DNA from: Paenibacillus pinistramenti
Lineage (GTDB): Bacteria; Bacillota; Bacilli; Paenibacillales; Paenibacillaceae
Assembly (NCBI RefSeq): GCF_005869875.1
Contig: NZ_VAWG01000005.1
Location: 164,532-228,531, forward strand
Length of the DNA stretch: 64,000 bases
Reading direction: 5' to 3'
Shown piece after piece: positions 1-8,866 of the stretch. The position numbers and the translations under genes were made by a program. How positions within the stretch are numbered: the first letter of the stretch is position 1; each line of letters opens with the position of its first letter. The notes beneath the pieces are model-generated. The model was not told the DNA's origin, did no database searches, and saw only the letters and a list, made by a program, of their open reading frames with translations.

Positions 1-494
1 GCAGGTTGATCACCATGCAGGAGAAGCCGCCGAGAAGCTTGCGGATATAGGGGAGATTATATTCACCGGTATCTCCGTCAAAGAGATGCGTGCTGACAAT
101 GTCCGCTTCCCCGCGGTACATCGAAATAAGACTGTCCAGACTCCCTGCGAAAGAGCGGAGCGGCCTGATGCCGGGGATGCCTTTTTCCATATGCTTGGCT
201 AAAATATCAAGGCTGACATCCTGGCCGGTGATCACCAGGGAACGGGGACCGCTTTGGCGGGGCGGGGACACCGGTGAAGCAGGGAAGTCGCGCTCCGCCA
301 GGGGCGGGGAATCGATCCGGGCTGCGGCTTTCGAACGATTCTTGTAAGCTTCCAGATCCGCCGCGTCCACACGCATTTGCTTGCCGACCCGGTAAGCGGG
401 GAGGTCGCCTTTTTTAATCAGATCATAGACGGTCAATTTGGATATTTTGAGAAGCTTGGCAATTTCTTCAGTGGTGTAGGATATATCGCTGGAC
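1..494 (-). CDS. Excisionase-type HTH regulator with molybdate-binding-like domain (3' end cut off by window)
   Basis: The gene runs leftwards out of the window, so only the first 164 codons are visible. It starts at ATG 494 after a GGAGG site. Residues 5-52 form an excisionase/MerR-type helix-turn-helix (YTTEEIAKLLKISKLTVYDL, then a KGDLPAYRVGK wing). A Pro/Ser-rich linker follows, and from about residue 85 comes the start of a periplasmic-binding-protein-like domain of the kind found in molybdate-type regulators (SLVITGQDVSLDILAKHME). This architecture is known for one-component regulators that sense a small ligand, often molybdate. It lies head to head with modAB, whose promoter carries three phased repeats, so I infer it is the local ModE-like regulator. 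The ligand is inferred from context. Confidence 0.82.
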
Positions 495-621
495 ATGGCG
501 GGGCCTCCTTTGTTAGTGCTGGCTCAAGCGTTAAGCCTTATCCGTTGTTCTTGTTAAGCCGTATCCGTTCTGGCATGTTCATTTATTTTACCATAACCCT
601 GGAATAAATCCGTGAAAAGGA

Positions 622-651
622 TTTACAAGCTTCATTTCATGCAGGTATAAT
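622..651 (+). promoter_or_regulatory. Sigma-A-like promoter of modAB
   Basis: A -35-like TTTACA (622-627) is separated by 18 bp from a perfect TATAAT (646-651), about 50 bp before the modA start. Transcription would begin near 658, just before the three TATAACT repeats. Confidence 0.6.
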
Positions 652-660
652 CATGTCAAT

Positions 661-687
661 TATAACTGTTTATAACTAAATATAACT
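661..687 (+). promoter_or_regulatory. Three TATAACT repeats at exact 10-bp spacing, candidate operator
   Basis: TATAACT occurs at 661-667, 671-677 and 681-687, one helical turn apart, between the likely transcription start and the modA ribosome binding site. Excisionase-type proteins typically bind such phased direct repeats as a filament. The divergent regulator at 1-494 has that DNA-binding domain and is the obvious candidate ligand. Binding is inferred; the repeats are seen directly. Confidence 0.6.
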
Positions 688-701
688 ACATAGGAGGCGC
701 T

Positions 702-1592
702 ATGCTTAAGATTAATAAGTTTAGCATGGGTTTGTTGGCTGTGTTTCTGTCCGTGGGTATTCTATCAGGCTGCGGTACCAGCAAGGAGGAGACCAGCAAT
801 GCTTCACCAGGAGCCAGCAATGCAGTCTCGGCAGCGCCAAGTTCAGACAGCGGGAGCCCTTCAGCTGAAGCGGCGGCATCTAATGAGCCGAAGGAGACGG
901 TTGAGTTAACGGTTTCGGCGGCGGCCAGCCTTACCGATGCTTTGAAGGATATTGAAGCGGATTTTGAGCAGCAGAACCCAAACATTAAGCTGAGCTTTAA
1001 CTTTGGCGGATCAGGTACGCTGCAGCAGCAGATCGAGCAGGGGGCGCCGGCGGATTTGTTCCTGTCTGCCTCCGCTAAGAATATGCAGGCCCTGGTCGAC
1101 AAAGGGCTTGTTGATACCACGCATGAAGTGAATCTGCTGAATAACACCCTCGTGGTGGTCACTCCGCCGGAGCAGGCAGCTGTCCAGACGCTGGATGATC
1201 TGGCCAAGGCGGAGGTCAAGACGGTTGGCATCGGCATTCCGGAAAGTGTCCCGGCCGGAAATTATGCCAAAGAAGCTCTTACTTCCGCCAAGCTTTGGGA
1301 CAGCCTGCAGTCCAAAACTGTTCAGGGCAAGGACGTCAAACAAGTGCTGCAGTACGTAGAAACCGGTAATGCCGATGCCGGCTTTGTGTATCAAACCGAT
1401 GCGCTGACCACGGATAAAGTGAAGGTGGCTTTTACAGTGGATTCCTCGCTGTATTCTCCGATTCAATATCCGATCGGGGTGGTCAAAGCGACCAAGCACA
1501 GCAGTGAAGCAGAAGCGTTCTACAGCTATCTGCAGTCCGAGGCTGCGCTGAATGTTTTCAAGACCTACGGATTTACTATTCCCGGGAAATAA
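702..1592 (+). CDS. modA: Molybdate ABC transporter substrate-binding lipoprotein ModA
   Basis: A 296-residue extracytoplasmic solute-binding lipoprotein that captures molybdate for import. A signal sequence ends in a lipobox with Cys near residue 25 (ILSGCG). A Ser/Ala/Glu-rich tether of about 40 residues follows, then a ModA domain starting at VSAAASLTDALKDIEADFEQ. Characteristic ModA segments are visible: NFGGSGTLQQQIEQGAPADLF and VGIGIPESVPAGNYAKEAL. The start follows AGGAGG with 6 nt spacing. It is the first gene of a modAB operon with a 6-nt gap to modB. Confidence 0.95.
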   Translation: MLKINKFSMGLLAVFLSVGILSGCGTSKEETSNASPGASNAVSAAPSSDSGSPSAEAAASNEPKETVELTVSAAASLTDALKDIEADFEQQNPNIKLSFNFGGSGTLQQQIEQGAPADLFLSASAKNMQALVDKGLVDTTHEVNLLNNTLVVVTPPEQAAVQTLDDLAKAEVKTVGIGIPESVPAGNYAKEALTSAKLWDSLQSKTVQGKDVKQVLQYVETGNADAGFVYQTDALTTDKVKVAFTVDSSLYSPIQYPIGVVKATKHSSEAEAFYSYLQSEAALNVFKTYGFTIPGK

Positions 1593-1598
1593 CGCGCA

Positions 1599-2285
1599 AT
1601 GGCTATAAACTGGCAAGAGTACTGGCCGCCGGTGCGGCTGTCGCTGCAGGTGGCGCTGCTGTCCAGCGTCGCCTCGCTGCTGCTTGGGGTTCTGGCTGCG
1701 CGCTGGATGACCCAGGCGAAATTCAGGGGAAAGGTTCTGCTTGAAACGTTATTTATGCTCCCGCTAGTCCTGCCGCCGACGGTTGTCGGCTTTCTGCTCC
1801 TGATGCTGCTGGGCCGCAGGAGCATGGTCGGACGGTTCGTGGAATGGCTGTTTGCTTCCCCGATTATTTTCACCTGGTGGGCCGCGGTTGTGGCTGCTGT
1901 GGTGGTGGCTTTCCCGCTGATCTACCAGACGATGAAGACCGGCTTCTCCTCGATTGACCGCAGCCTGGAGGACGCCGCCAGATCGAACGGGGCCGGAGAA
2001 TGGCAGGTCTTCCGGTATGTTTCGCTGCCGCTTGCCCTGCAGTCGCTTCTCAGCGCCTTTATTCTCGGCTTTGCCCGGGCATTGGGCGAGTTTGGGGCAA
2101 CGCTTATGATTGCCGGCAACATTCCGGGCAGGACCCAGACGGTTCCAACGGCCATTTATGTCGCGGTCGACTCCGGCAATATGGAGATGGCCTGGATCTG
2201 GACAGGGTCGATCCTGGTCATTTCCTTTCTGATGCTGCTCTTTACAGGGCGGAGAAGAGTCCGGGAGAGTATGGGAATGAACTGA
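1599..2285 (+). CDS. modB: Molybdate ABC transporter permease ModB
   Basis: A 228-residue membrane permease with about five to six transmembrane helices. The EAA loop that contacts the ATPase is visible (EDAARSNGAGEWQVFRYVSLP), followed by the family-typical ALGEFGATLMIAGNIPGRTQT. It forms the channel for molybdate delivered by ModA. No modC ATPase follows; the operon ends in a repeat tract and a terminator, so the ATPase must come from elsewhere in the genome. Confidence 0.94.
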   Translation: MAINWQEYWPPVRLSLQVALLSSVASLLLGVLAARWMTQAKFRGKVLLETLFMLPLVLPPTVVGFLLLMLLGRRSMVGRFVEWLFASPIIFTWWAAVVAAVVVAFPLIYQTMKTGFSSIDRSLEDAARSNGAGEWQVFRYVSLPLALQSLLSAFILGFARALGEFGATLMIAGNIPGRTQTVPTAIYVAVDSGNMEMAWIWTGSILVISFLMLLFTGRRRVRESMGMN

Positions 2286-2329
2286 AATCTATCGTGCTGG
2301 ACTGAACGGAATGAATTGAACTGAATCGA

Positions 2330-2374
2330 ACTGGATTGAATGAAACTGGATTGCATGAAACTGGACTGAATGAA
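2330..2374 (+). repeat. Three 15-bp tandem repeats after modB
   Basis: Three near-identical copies of ACTGGATTGAATGAA (2330-2344, 2345-2359, 2360-2374; copies two and three each differ at one base) lie between the modB stop and its terminator. More degenerate copies reach back towards 2285. The tract is noncoding on the modB strand. Confidence 0.8.
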
Positions 2375-2384
2375 ATCGAACGGA

Positions 2385-2437
2385 AAAATCCCCTGCCGCA
2401 GCGTATCGTACCTATTGCGGCAGGGGATTTTATATTT
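2385..2437 (+). terminator. Strong rho-independent terminator, probably bidirectional
   Basis: A perfect 16-bp stem (AAAATCCCCTGCCGCA at 2385-2400 with its complement at 2416-2431) has A/T tracts on both sides. It ends modAB and can also serve the convergent dioxygenase gene. Confidence 0.9.
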
Positions 2438-2470
2438 TTACACGCTGTAAAAATGCAGCAAACTTACCTG

Positions 2471-3451
2471 TCAGCGGCCGTCAGCCGTATTCAGCGGCTT
2501 GAGCAGCGCTTCGATTTGAGTGCGTTTCGGCTCGAGGAAGGGAGGCAGGGCCAGTGACTCGCCCAAATGCGCGAAATCCTCATCCGTATCAAAGCCCGGG
2601 CCATCGGTTGCAAGCTCGAACAGAATTCCGTTAGGTTCCCGGAAGTACAGCGAGTGGAAATAAAACCGGTCAACGTACCCGGAATTCGGGAAGCGGGCGC
2701 TGTGAATGGCTTCAATCCAGCGTTTTAGCTCTTCATCATTGTCAACCCGGAAAGCGACGTGATGAACACCGCCGCGGCCAAGCCTTTCAGGCGGCAGATC
2801 ATGGCGCTCCTCCAGATGAATTTCCGATCCGCTGCCGCCTTCCCCGGTTTCAAATACAACGACGTCCGGCTGATCCGGAGCGTCTGGATTCGGGAAGCTG
2901 CCGGTGCGCCGGAAATTCAGCAATTCGGTCAGCACGGCCGAGGTCGGGCCGCTGCTCTGCACCGTCAGCTTGACGGGGCCAAGTCCGGTGATGCCGTACT
3001 CGGCAGGCACAGGGCTGTGTTCCCACGGCATGCCGGCGGCCGTTCCTTTGTTGTGCTCATCCGAAACCAGGATAAGCCGCTGGCCTTCAAAGTCGCGGAA
3101 CGCCAGCGACAGCCGGCCTGCCCGCGGAATGATAGCCTCATGCTCAATCTGGGACTGATCCAGCCGGTCAGCCCAGTAGGTAAGGGCAGCATCGCTTGGA
3201 ACCCGAAGGGACAAAGCGGAGATGCTGTCATTGCCGTCCCGGTTGCGTCCGGCCATCGGCATTTCGAAGAATGTCAGCTCCGTTCCGGGATTGCCCCGCT
3301 CATCTCCATAAAATAAATGGTACATGCTCACATCGTCCTGATTGACGGTCTTCTTGATCAGCCGAAGCCCCAGCACTTTTGTATAGAAATCATAGTTGGC
3401 CGGCGCTTTGGCGGTCAGGGCCGAAACGTGGTGTATGCCTTTTAATTCCAT
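2471..3451 (-). CDS. Ring-cleaving dioxygenase of the VOC superfamily
   Basis: A 326-residue two-module vicinal-oxygen-chelate protein related to MhqA/MhqO-type enzymes that open dihydroxylated aromatic rings or quinol adducts. The first module begins MELKGIHHVSALTAKAPANY; the second contains GRGGVHHVAFRV and EPNGILFELATDGPG, supplying the His and Glu expected for metal binding. The start at 3451 is chosen because GGAGGG lies 7 nt upstream and the upstream extension has no family similarity. In Bacillales such genes belong to the quinone and thiol-stress (MhqR-type) response. The substrate cannot be read from the sequence. Confidence 0.88.
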   Translation of the reverse strand: MELKGIHHVSALTAKAPANYDFYTKVLGLRLIKKTVNQDDVSMYHLFYGDERGNPGTELTFFEMPMAGRNRDGNDSISALSLRVPSDAALTYWADRLDQSQIEHEAIIPRAGRLSLAFRDFEGQRLILVSDEHNKGTAAGMPWEHSPVPAEYGITGLGPVKLTVQSSGPTSAVLTELLNFRRTGSFPNPDAPDQPDVVVFETGEGGSGSEIHLEERHDLPPERLGRGGVHHVAFRVDNDEELKRWIEAIHSARFPNSGYVDRFYFHSLYFREPNGILFELATDGPGFDTDEDFAHLGESLALPPFLEPKRTQIEALLKPLNTADGR

Positions 3452-3674
3452 TCCTAATCCCTCCGATTCTTCCGATGCTGCGAAGTGTACACAACCCCCC
3501 GGGTCTGCGTGCACGGCTAAGTCTTCGGTGTCTATAACCAGCGTATATGATCTACTATAAAAAATCAAGTAACTTAACTTATGACACCTTATTGGCCTAT
3601 GTTAACCTGTCCGCTGCACTGCTCGCCGCAATAGCTCTTTTGCCGCAATAGCTCCTATTACTATTACAAGGAAC

Positions 3675-4127
3675 TCATTTGCTGCGGGAGCTGCGTCCCA
3701 TCAGAAGCAGCTGGTTCAGCACCTCGGATACGACCAGCCCGATGGCGATGGAGCCGGAGATCAGGAAGGCCTGCGCAGCCAGCTGTATTGCGGGGTTATA
3801 GTCATTTTCCACAAACCTGCGCATTGCATCATAGGCCAGGCCGCCGGGTACGAGCGGAATGATACCGGCCACGCTGAAGATGATGACAGGCATCCGGTAG
3901 ATCCGCGCCGAGACCTGGCTGACCACCCCGACGATAAAGGTGGCGGCAACCGTCGAGATCACAGTTCCGTAATGCGGGTCAAGCACAAGGTAAATAATCC
4001 AGCCCATCATACCGCCCAGGCCGCATTGAAATAGAGTCCGCTTAGGAGCATTAAAGATAATGCCGAAGCCGGCAGACGCGATAAAGCTGGTAATTAACTG
4101 CGTAATGTAGTACATAAAATCCCTCAT
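3675..4127 (-). CDS. Threonine/serine exporter family, C-terminal half (ThrE_2 / YjjB-like)
   Basis: A 150-residue integral membrane protein with four to five hydrophobic segments, including the family segment VAGIIPLVPGGLAYDAMRRF. It pairs with the upstream gene, which encodes the ThrE N-terminal half; in other bacteria both halves are fused. A second ATG four codons in (4115) has a better ribosome site, GAGGG 5 nt upstream, and may be the true start. It probably acts as the smaller subunit of an amino-acid or small organic acid exporter. The substrate is unproven. Confidence 0.85.
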   Translation of the reverse strand: MRDFMYYITQLITSFIASAGFGIIFNAPKRTLFQCGLGGMMGWIIYLVLDPHYGTVISTVAATFIVGVVSQVSARIYRMPVIIFSVAGIIPLVPGGLAYDAMRRFVENDYNPAIQLAAQAFLISGSIAIGLVVSEVLNQLLLMGRSSRSK

Positions 4128-4130
4128 TAA

Positions 4131-4889
4131 TTATAAAAATGTAAACACTGCTGCGACCCCCGCACCGATTGCAAAAGCGGTCAGCATCGCCTCTGCGCCC
4201 CGTGACAGGCCTGAAACCAGATGTCCCGCCATCAAATCCCGGACGGCATTCGTGATCAGCAGCCCCGGCACCAGAGGCATCACAGAGCCGATAATAATCT
4301 TGTCGAGCTCAAGACCGATGTGGAGGTAGATAAATAGATAGGAGACAAGGCCGATAAGCAGGGAAGTCGTAAATTCCGCGAAGAATTTTACCTTGATCAG
4401 CCGGTGGAAAAAGAGGACCGCGGTGTAGCCAAGCCCCCCGCTGACCAGAGCCGGGATGAAATCCCGGGCCTGTCCGCCGAACATAATGGCGAAGCAGCCG
4501 CTGGCGATCGAAGCGGCCGCAATCTGCAGGCCGACCGGGTAAGCGTGGGAAGAGCTGTCGATCTGCCGGAGCAGATCGGACGCTTCTTCCGCCCCGATCT
4601 CCCCGGAGACCAGCTTCCGTGAAATGCTGTTCACCGATGCGACCTTCTCCAGGTCTGTCGTCCGCTCGGCAATCCGGATCAGCTTGGCCGCTTCCGGACC
4701 GCCCGCCTGGAAGATAATGCCCGTAGGCGTCACATAGCTGTGCGAGCTGGACAGACCCACCGCCTGGGCGATCCGAATCATTGTATCCTCAACCCGGTAA
4801 GTTTCGGCACCGCTCTGGAGCATAATTTTTCCAGCCAGCATGCAGATATCTATCGGACTTAAAGGAGGAAGAGTCTCCTTCGATAACAT
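4131..4889 (-). CDS. Threonine/serine exporter family, N-terminal half (ThrE / YjjP-like)
   Basis: A 252-residue protein with a cytoplasmic-looking N-terminal region containing the family motif GAETYRVEDTMIRIAQAVGL, followed by about five transmembrane helices and the segment GSVMPLVPGLLITNAVRDLM. It is the first gene of a two-gene operon with the YjjB-like partner, whose possible ATG is 3 nt beyond the stop. Together they match the split ThrE transporters of Firmicutes. Substrate assignment rests on the family only. Confidence 0.88.
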   Translation of the reverse strand: MLSKETLPPLSPIDICMLAGKIMLQSGAETYRVEDTMIRIAQAVGLSSSHSYVTPTGIIFQAGGPEAAKLIRIAERTTDLEKVASVNSISRKLVSGEIGAEEASDLLRQIDSSSHAYPVGLQIAAASIASGCFAIMFGGQARDFIPALVSGGLGYTAVLFFHRLIKVKFFAEFTTSLLIGLVSYLFIYLHIGLELDKIIIGSVMPLVPGLLITNAVRDLMAGHLVSGLSRGAEAMLTAFAIGAGVAAVFTFL

Positions 4890-5263
4890 GTGTCAAACAC
4901 TCCTTATTTCGAAACCGGATTAAATACGGAAGTATTATATCACGCGGATCCGGTGGTTAATAAGCGCTGCAGAGCCGGTAAACGGCTTGGCGGCGGCATT
5001 TTTTTTAAGCTGAAATCCGGGTTATAAAGTATAGTTTGTTACAGTTAAAGCAAGAATATAAGATGAGATGACGCAAAAACATTGAGAAATAAATCACAAA
5101 AACGAAATAAAATATCGACAATTTTGTTAAAAAAGCAGTGCAAATGACTGTTTTCTGCTATCTTATTAGGGTAAGGTAATGGATGATGCATTGTGTATCT
5201 TGATAGATCCACAATATCCGGCGTTACAAAGTTACTAAGGCATAATTAAGGAGAGAGGAAAAG
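4890..5263 (+). promoter_or_regulatory. 374-bp divergent intergenic region with qox promoter
   Basis: This gene-free stretch separates the leftward exporter operon from the rightward qox operon. The part from about 5040 to 5200 is AT-rich. A TG-extended -10 element (TGCTATCTT, -10 hexamer 5159-5164) lies about 100 bp before qoxA and has no good -35, suggesting an activator-aided or extended -10 promoter. A small inverted repeat (AGCCG/CGGCT, 4973-4987) is also present. I found no clear operator for a known redox regulator. Confidence 0.4.
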
Positions 5264-6259
5264 ATGGATAAAAAACCAAGATCGCTTCGAACGCTGATCA
5301 CAGTGGTTGTTACCCTGGTCACCTTGGGAGTGCTGATCTGGGGAATGTTCTTCACAGCGGACTACCTTGTCCTCAACCCTAAGGGTCCTGTGGGTCAATC
5401 GGAGAAGGAACTGATTATTATCACGACGCTGCTCTGCTGTGTTGTCATCGTTCCTGTTCTGATCCTGACTGCGGTCATCGTTTGGCGCTACCGCGACAAA
5501 CCGAACCGCAAGGCGGCTTATTCCCCAAACTGGCATGACAGTAAAGTGCTGGAGACCGTATGGTGGGGCGTTCCGATTATCATCATCATCGCTTTGGCGG
5601 TGGTAACGGCACGCTATACGTACGCGCTTGAGCCGTCGAAGCCTATTGATGCTGAGCAGAAGCCGGTGACGGTTCAGGTTGTTTCCCTTGACTGGAAATG
5701 GCTGTTCCTTTATCCGGATGAGAACATTGCTACGGTCAATACACTGACGATTCCTGAAGGAGTACCGGTCCGCTTTGAAATTACGGCTGACGCTCCGATG
5801 AACTCGTTCTGGATTCCGCAGCTCGGCGGACAGATCTACGCGATGTCCGGCATGTCAATGACGCTTTATTTGAAGGCGGATGAAGTCGGTACTTACTTTG
5901 GCACCGGAGCGAACTTCTCCGGCGAACATTTTGCCCAGATGCGATTTGACGTCAACGCTGTATCGCAGGCTGATTATGACAGCTGGGTGCAGAAGGTCAA
6001 AGGCAATACCGGCAGCACGATTACCGAAGCAAGCTATGCGGATCTGGCCAAGCCTGGCGTAATGGGTGAAACGGAATATTCTTCGTTCCCTGAAGGCTTG
6101 TACAGCAAGATTGCCTACAAATACGTAGTAGACGGAGAGAACGCAGACTCCGAGGATTCTACGGACGGCACGAAACAAGAAGGAATGGGTTCAAGCCTGC
6201 CGGGATTCAGCTCCGGACAGGTTACAAGCGGGTTGAGTGCATCTCAACCGGTACAATGA
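5264..6259 (+). CDS. qoxA: Cytochrome aa3 quinol oxidase subunit II (QoxA)
   Basis: Subunit II of a haem-copper oxidase: an N-terminal membrane anchor, a second helix near residues 50-73, a third near 101-116, then an extracytoplasmic cupredoxin domain (VSLDWKWLFLYPDENIATVN). The CuA site of cytochrome c oxidases (CxxxC...H..M) is absent: the matching segment at residues 213-226 reads GTGANFSGEHFAQM, without cysteines. That absence marks a quinol oxidase. A long acidic Ser/Gly-rich C-terminal tail follows from about residue 285. First gene of the four-gene qox operon; the start follows GGAGAGAGG. Confidence 0.93.
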   Translation: MDKKPRSLRTLITVVVTLVTLGVLIWGMFFTADYLVLNPKGPVGQSEKELIIITTLLCCVVIVPVLILTAVIVWRYRDKPNRKAAYSPNWHDSKVLETVWWGVPIIIIIALAVVTARYTYALEPSKPIDAEQKPVTVQVVSLDWKWLFLYPDENIATVNTLTIPEGVPVRFEITADAPMNSFWIPQLGGQIYAMSGMSMTLYLKADEVGTYFGTGANFSGEHFAQMRFDVNAVSQADYDSWVQKVKGNTGSTITEASYADLAKPGVMGETEYSSFPEGLYSKIAYKYVVDGENADSEDSTDGTKQEGMGSSLPGFSSGQVTSGLSASQPVQ

Positions 6260-6281
6260 ATGAAAGGGAAGGAGACCCTAC

Positions 6282-8249
6282 ATGCTAGATTCGATTAAAG
6301 ACTTCGCATCGTGGTTCTTCGTTACAGGGGATCCGCTCATCTATGGCGCGGACGTATCCATCGTACTTGCGACGATCGCGATTTTTGCAGTGCTGACCTA
6401 CTTCAAGAAGTGGGGTTGGCTGTGGAGAAACTGGCTGACTACGGTTGACCACAAAAAAATCGGCATCATGTACATTCTTGCCGCCCTGCTGATGCTGTTC
6501 CGCGGCGGTGTGGACGCGATCATGATGCGGACGCAAATTGCGCTCCCGGGCATTAAGTTCCTGGAGCCTGAACATTACAACCAGGTATTTACAACTCACG
6601 GCACGATCATGATCCTCTTTATGGCGATGCCGCTTATGTTCGGTTTGTTTAATATCATTATCCCGCTTCAGATCGGAGCGCGCGACGTTGCGTATCCGTT
6701 CCTGAACTCGGTCAGCTTCTGGCTGTTCTTCGTCGGAGCGATGCTGTTTAACTTGTCCTTCGTTATCGGCGGTTCGCCGGACGCAGGCTGGACCAGCTAT
6801 CCGCCGCTGTCAGAGCTTATGCATAATCCAGGCGTAGGCGAGAACTTCTATATCTGGGGTATCCAGATTTCAGGTATCGGCTCCCTGGCAACAGGTATCA
6901 ACTTTATTGTTACATTGATTAAAATGCGTGCACCAGGCATGACTCTGATGAAGATGCCTATGTTCTCCTGGTCCGTATTTGCAACTTGTATCATCATTAT
7001 TCTGGCGTTCCCGATTCTGACTGTAACGCTGGCGCTGCTGTTCCTCGACCGTTTTGCGGGAGGCCATTTCTTCACGCTGGACATGGGCGGCAACCCGATG
7101 ATGTATATCAACTTGTTCTGGATGTGGGGTCACCCTGAAGTATATATCGTTGTGCTTCCGGCCTTCGGGATCTACTCCGAAGTCGTGGCGACCTTCTCAC
7201 GCAAGTCCATTTTCGGTTACAAATCCATGGTATTCGCCATGCTCGTCATCAGTATTGTATCCTTCTTCACTTGGCTGCATCACTTCTTCACGATGGGCTC
7301 CGGCGCAGATATCAATGCGTTCTTTGCAATAACCACGATGATAATCGCGATCCCTACCGGGGTTAAGATCTTTAACTGGCTGTTCACGATGTACCGCGGC
7401 CGAATCCGGTTTGAGCTGCCGATGATGTGGACCATTGCCTTTATTCCATGTTTTGTGGTCGGGGGCATGACAGGGGTTATGCTCGCAGTTGCGCCTGCTG
7501 ACTTCCAGTTCCACAACAGTTACTTCCTGATCGCGCACTTCCACCAGGTTCTCATCGGCGGCGTAGTGTTCGGTTATTTCGCAGGCCTATACTACTGGTG
7601 GCCAAAAATGTTCGGCTTCAAGCTGAATCACAAACTGGGCGTCTGGGCGTTCTGGTTCTGGAACATCGGCTTCTACGTATGCTTTATGCCTCAGTACTCG
7701 CTCGGTTTGATGGGTATGACCCGCCGGATCAGCGAATACACCTGGGATACCGGCTGGGCACCGCTCAACTTTATCTCTACAATCGGCGCCCTCATGATGG
7801 GTATCGGTTTCTTGTTCCAAGTAGCCCAAATCCTGTACAGCACATTCAAGCACAAGAAAGTCGGCAACGATCCTTGGGATGGCCGTACGCTTGAGTGGAC
7901 TACAGCTTCTCCGGCTCCGGAGTACAACTTTGCGATTACTCCGCACGTTCATGCGGTTGATGACTGGTGGGCAACGAAAGAACGCCGCGCCAAAGGAATC
8001 GCGGATGATCCGCTTCCACCGATTGAACCGATTCATATGCCTAAGAACTCTATCATCCCGCCTATCATGGGATTGGCTTGGTTCGTAGCTGGCTTCGGCT
8101 TTGTATTCGACTGGTGGTGGTTCTACATCCCAGGCATGCTCGGTGTAGCGATCTGTATGATTGCACGTTCCTTCTCCTACGACACGGATTACTATATCCC
8201 TGTTGATGAGGTTAAACGCACCGAAGAGGCAATAAGGGGGTCTGTATAA
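6282..8249 (+). CDS. qoxB: Cytochrome aa3 quinol oxidase subunit I (QoxB)
   Basis: The 655-residue catalytic subunit that reduces oxygen to water and pumps protons. All landmark residues are visible: the haem ligand in VFTTHGTIMILF, the CuB His with the cross-linked Tyr in WMWGHPEVYIVVLPAFG, the CuB pair in FTWLHHFFTMG, and the haem ligands in AHFHQVLIGG. The length and the extra N- and C-terminal helices fit the CyoB/QoxB group. It overlaps qoxC by one base (TAATG), indicating tight translational coupling. Confidence 0.97.
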   Translation: MLDSIKDFASWFFVTGDPLIYGADVSIVLATIAIFAVLTYFKKWGWLWRNWLTTVDHKKIGIMYILAALLMLFRGGVDAIMMRTQIALPGIKFLEPEHYNQVFTTHGTIMILFMAMPLMFGLFNIIIPLQIGARDVAYPFLNSVSFWLFFVGAMLFNLSFVIGGSPDAGWTSYPPLSELMHNPGVGENFYIWGIQISGIGSLATGINFIVTLIKMRAPGMTLMKMPMFSWSVFATCIIIILAFPILTVTLALLFLDRFAGGHFFTLDMGGNPMMYINLFWMWGHPEVYIVVLPAFGIYSEVVATFSRKSIFGYKSMVFAMLVISIVSFFTWLHHFFTMGSGADINAFFAITTMIIAIPTGVKIFNWLFTMYRGRIRFELPMMWTIAFIPCFVVGGMTGVMLAVAPADFQFHNSYFLIAHFHQVLIGGVVFGYFAGLYYWWPKMFGFKLNHKLGVWAFWFWNIGFYVCFMPQYSLGLMGMTRRISEYTWDTGWAPLNFISTIGALMMGIGFLFQVAQILYSTFKHKKVGNDPWDGRTLEWTTASPAPEYNFAITPHVHAVDDWWATKERRAKGIADDPLPPIEPIHMPKNSIIPPIMGLAWFVAGFGFVFDWWWFYIPGMLGVAICMIARSFSYDTDYYIPVDEVKRTEEAIRGSV

Positions 8250-8866
8250 TGGCACAAACTGTGGCACACAAAGGAAATCATGCTGCAGACCATGACCACG
8301 GTCATCACGATCCCAACGACCTTAAAGTAGTTGGCTTCTGGTTCTTCCTGATTTCCGACGTCATCCTGTTCTCTGTATTGTTCTCGACGTTTATCGTACT
8401 GCGCAACAATACGGCGGGCGGACCTGACGGCAAAGAATTGTTTGAACTGCCGGGAGTCATTTGGGAAACCTTTATCCTCCTGACAAGCAGCTTTACAAGC
8501 GGTCTGGCGACTCTCGCCATGAACCGCGGCAAGAAGAGTCAATTAATCGGATGGCTGGTCGTTACAGCCATCCTGGGTGCAGCGTTTGTTGGCCTTGAGG
8601 TCAACGAGTTTGTCAAAATGGTAAATGAAGGCGCCGGCTTCTCCAGAAGTGCATTCTTATCCTCCTTCTTTACCCTGGTCGGCACGCACGGACTCCACGT
8701 TTCTGTTGGTCTATGCTGGATGATCGGTCTTATGATTCAGCTGGGCAGACGCGGAATTACGGAAACGACAAAAGGTAAAGTCACACTGATCAGCTTGTAC
8801 TGGCACTTTTTGGACGTTATCTGGATCTTCCTGCTCACGATCGTTTATTTGATGGGGGTGATGTAA
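8249..8866 (+). CDS. qoxC: Quinol oxidase subunit III (QoxC)
   Basis: A 205-residue, five-helix subunit III of the haem-copper oxidase family, beginning with a His-rich cytoplasmic N-terminus (DHDHGHHDPND). The family segments GFWFFLISDVILFSVLFSTF and FFTLVGTHGLHVSVGLCWM are clear. The start codon overlaps the qoxB stop, and qoxD starts directly after the stop. It stabilises the catalytic subunit and proton uptake. Confidence 0.95.
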   Translation: MAQTVAHKGNHAADHDHGHHDPNDLKVVGFWFFLISDVILFSVLFSTFIVLRNNTAGGPDGKELFELPGVIWETFILLTSSFTSGLATLAMNRGKKSQLIGWLVVTAILGAAFVGLEVNEFVKMVNEGAGFSRSAFLSSFFTLVGTHGLHVSVGLCWMIGLMIQLGRRGITETTKGKVTLISLYWHFLDVIWIFLLTIVYLMGVM

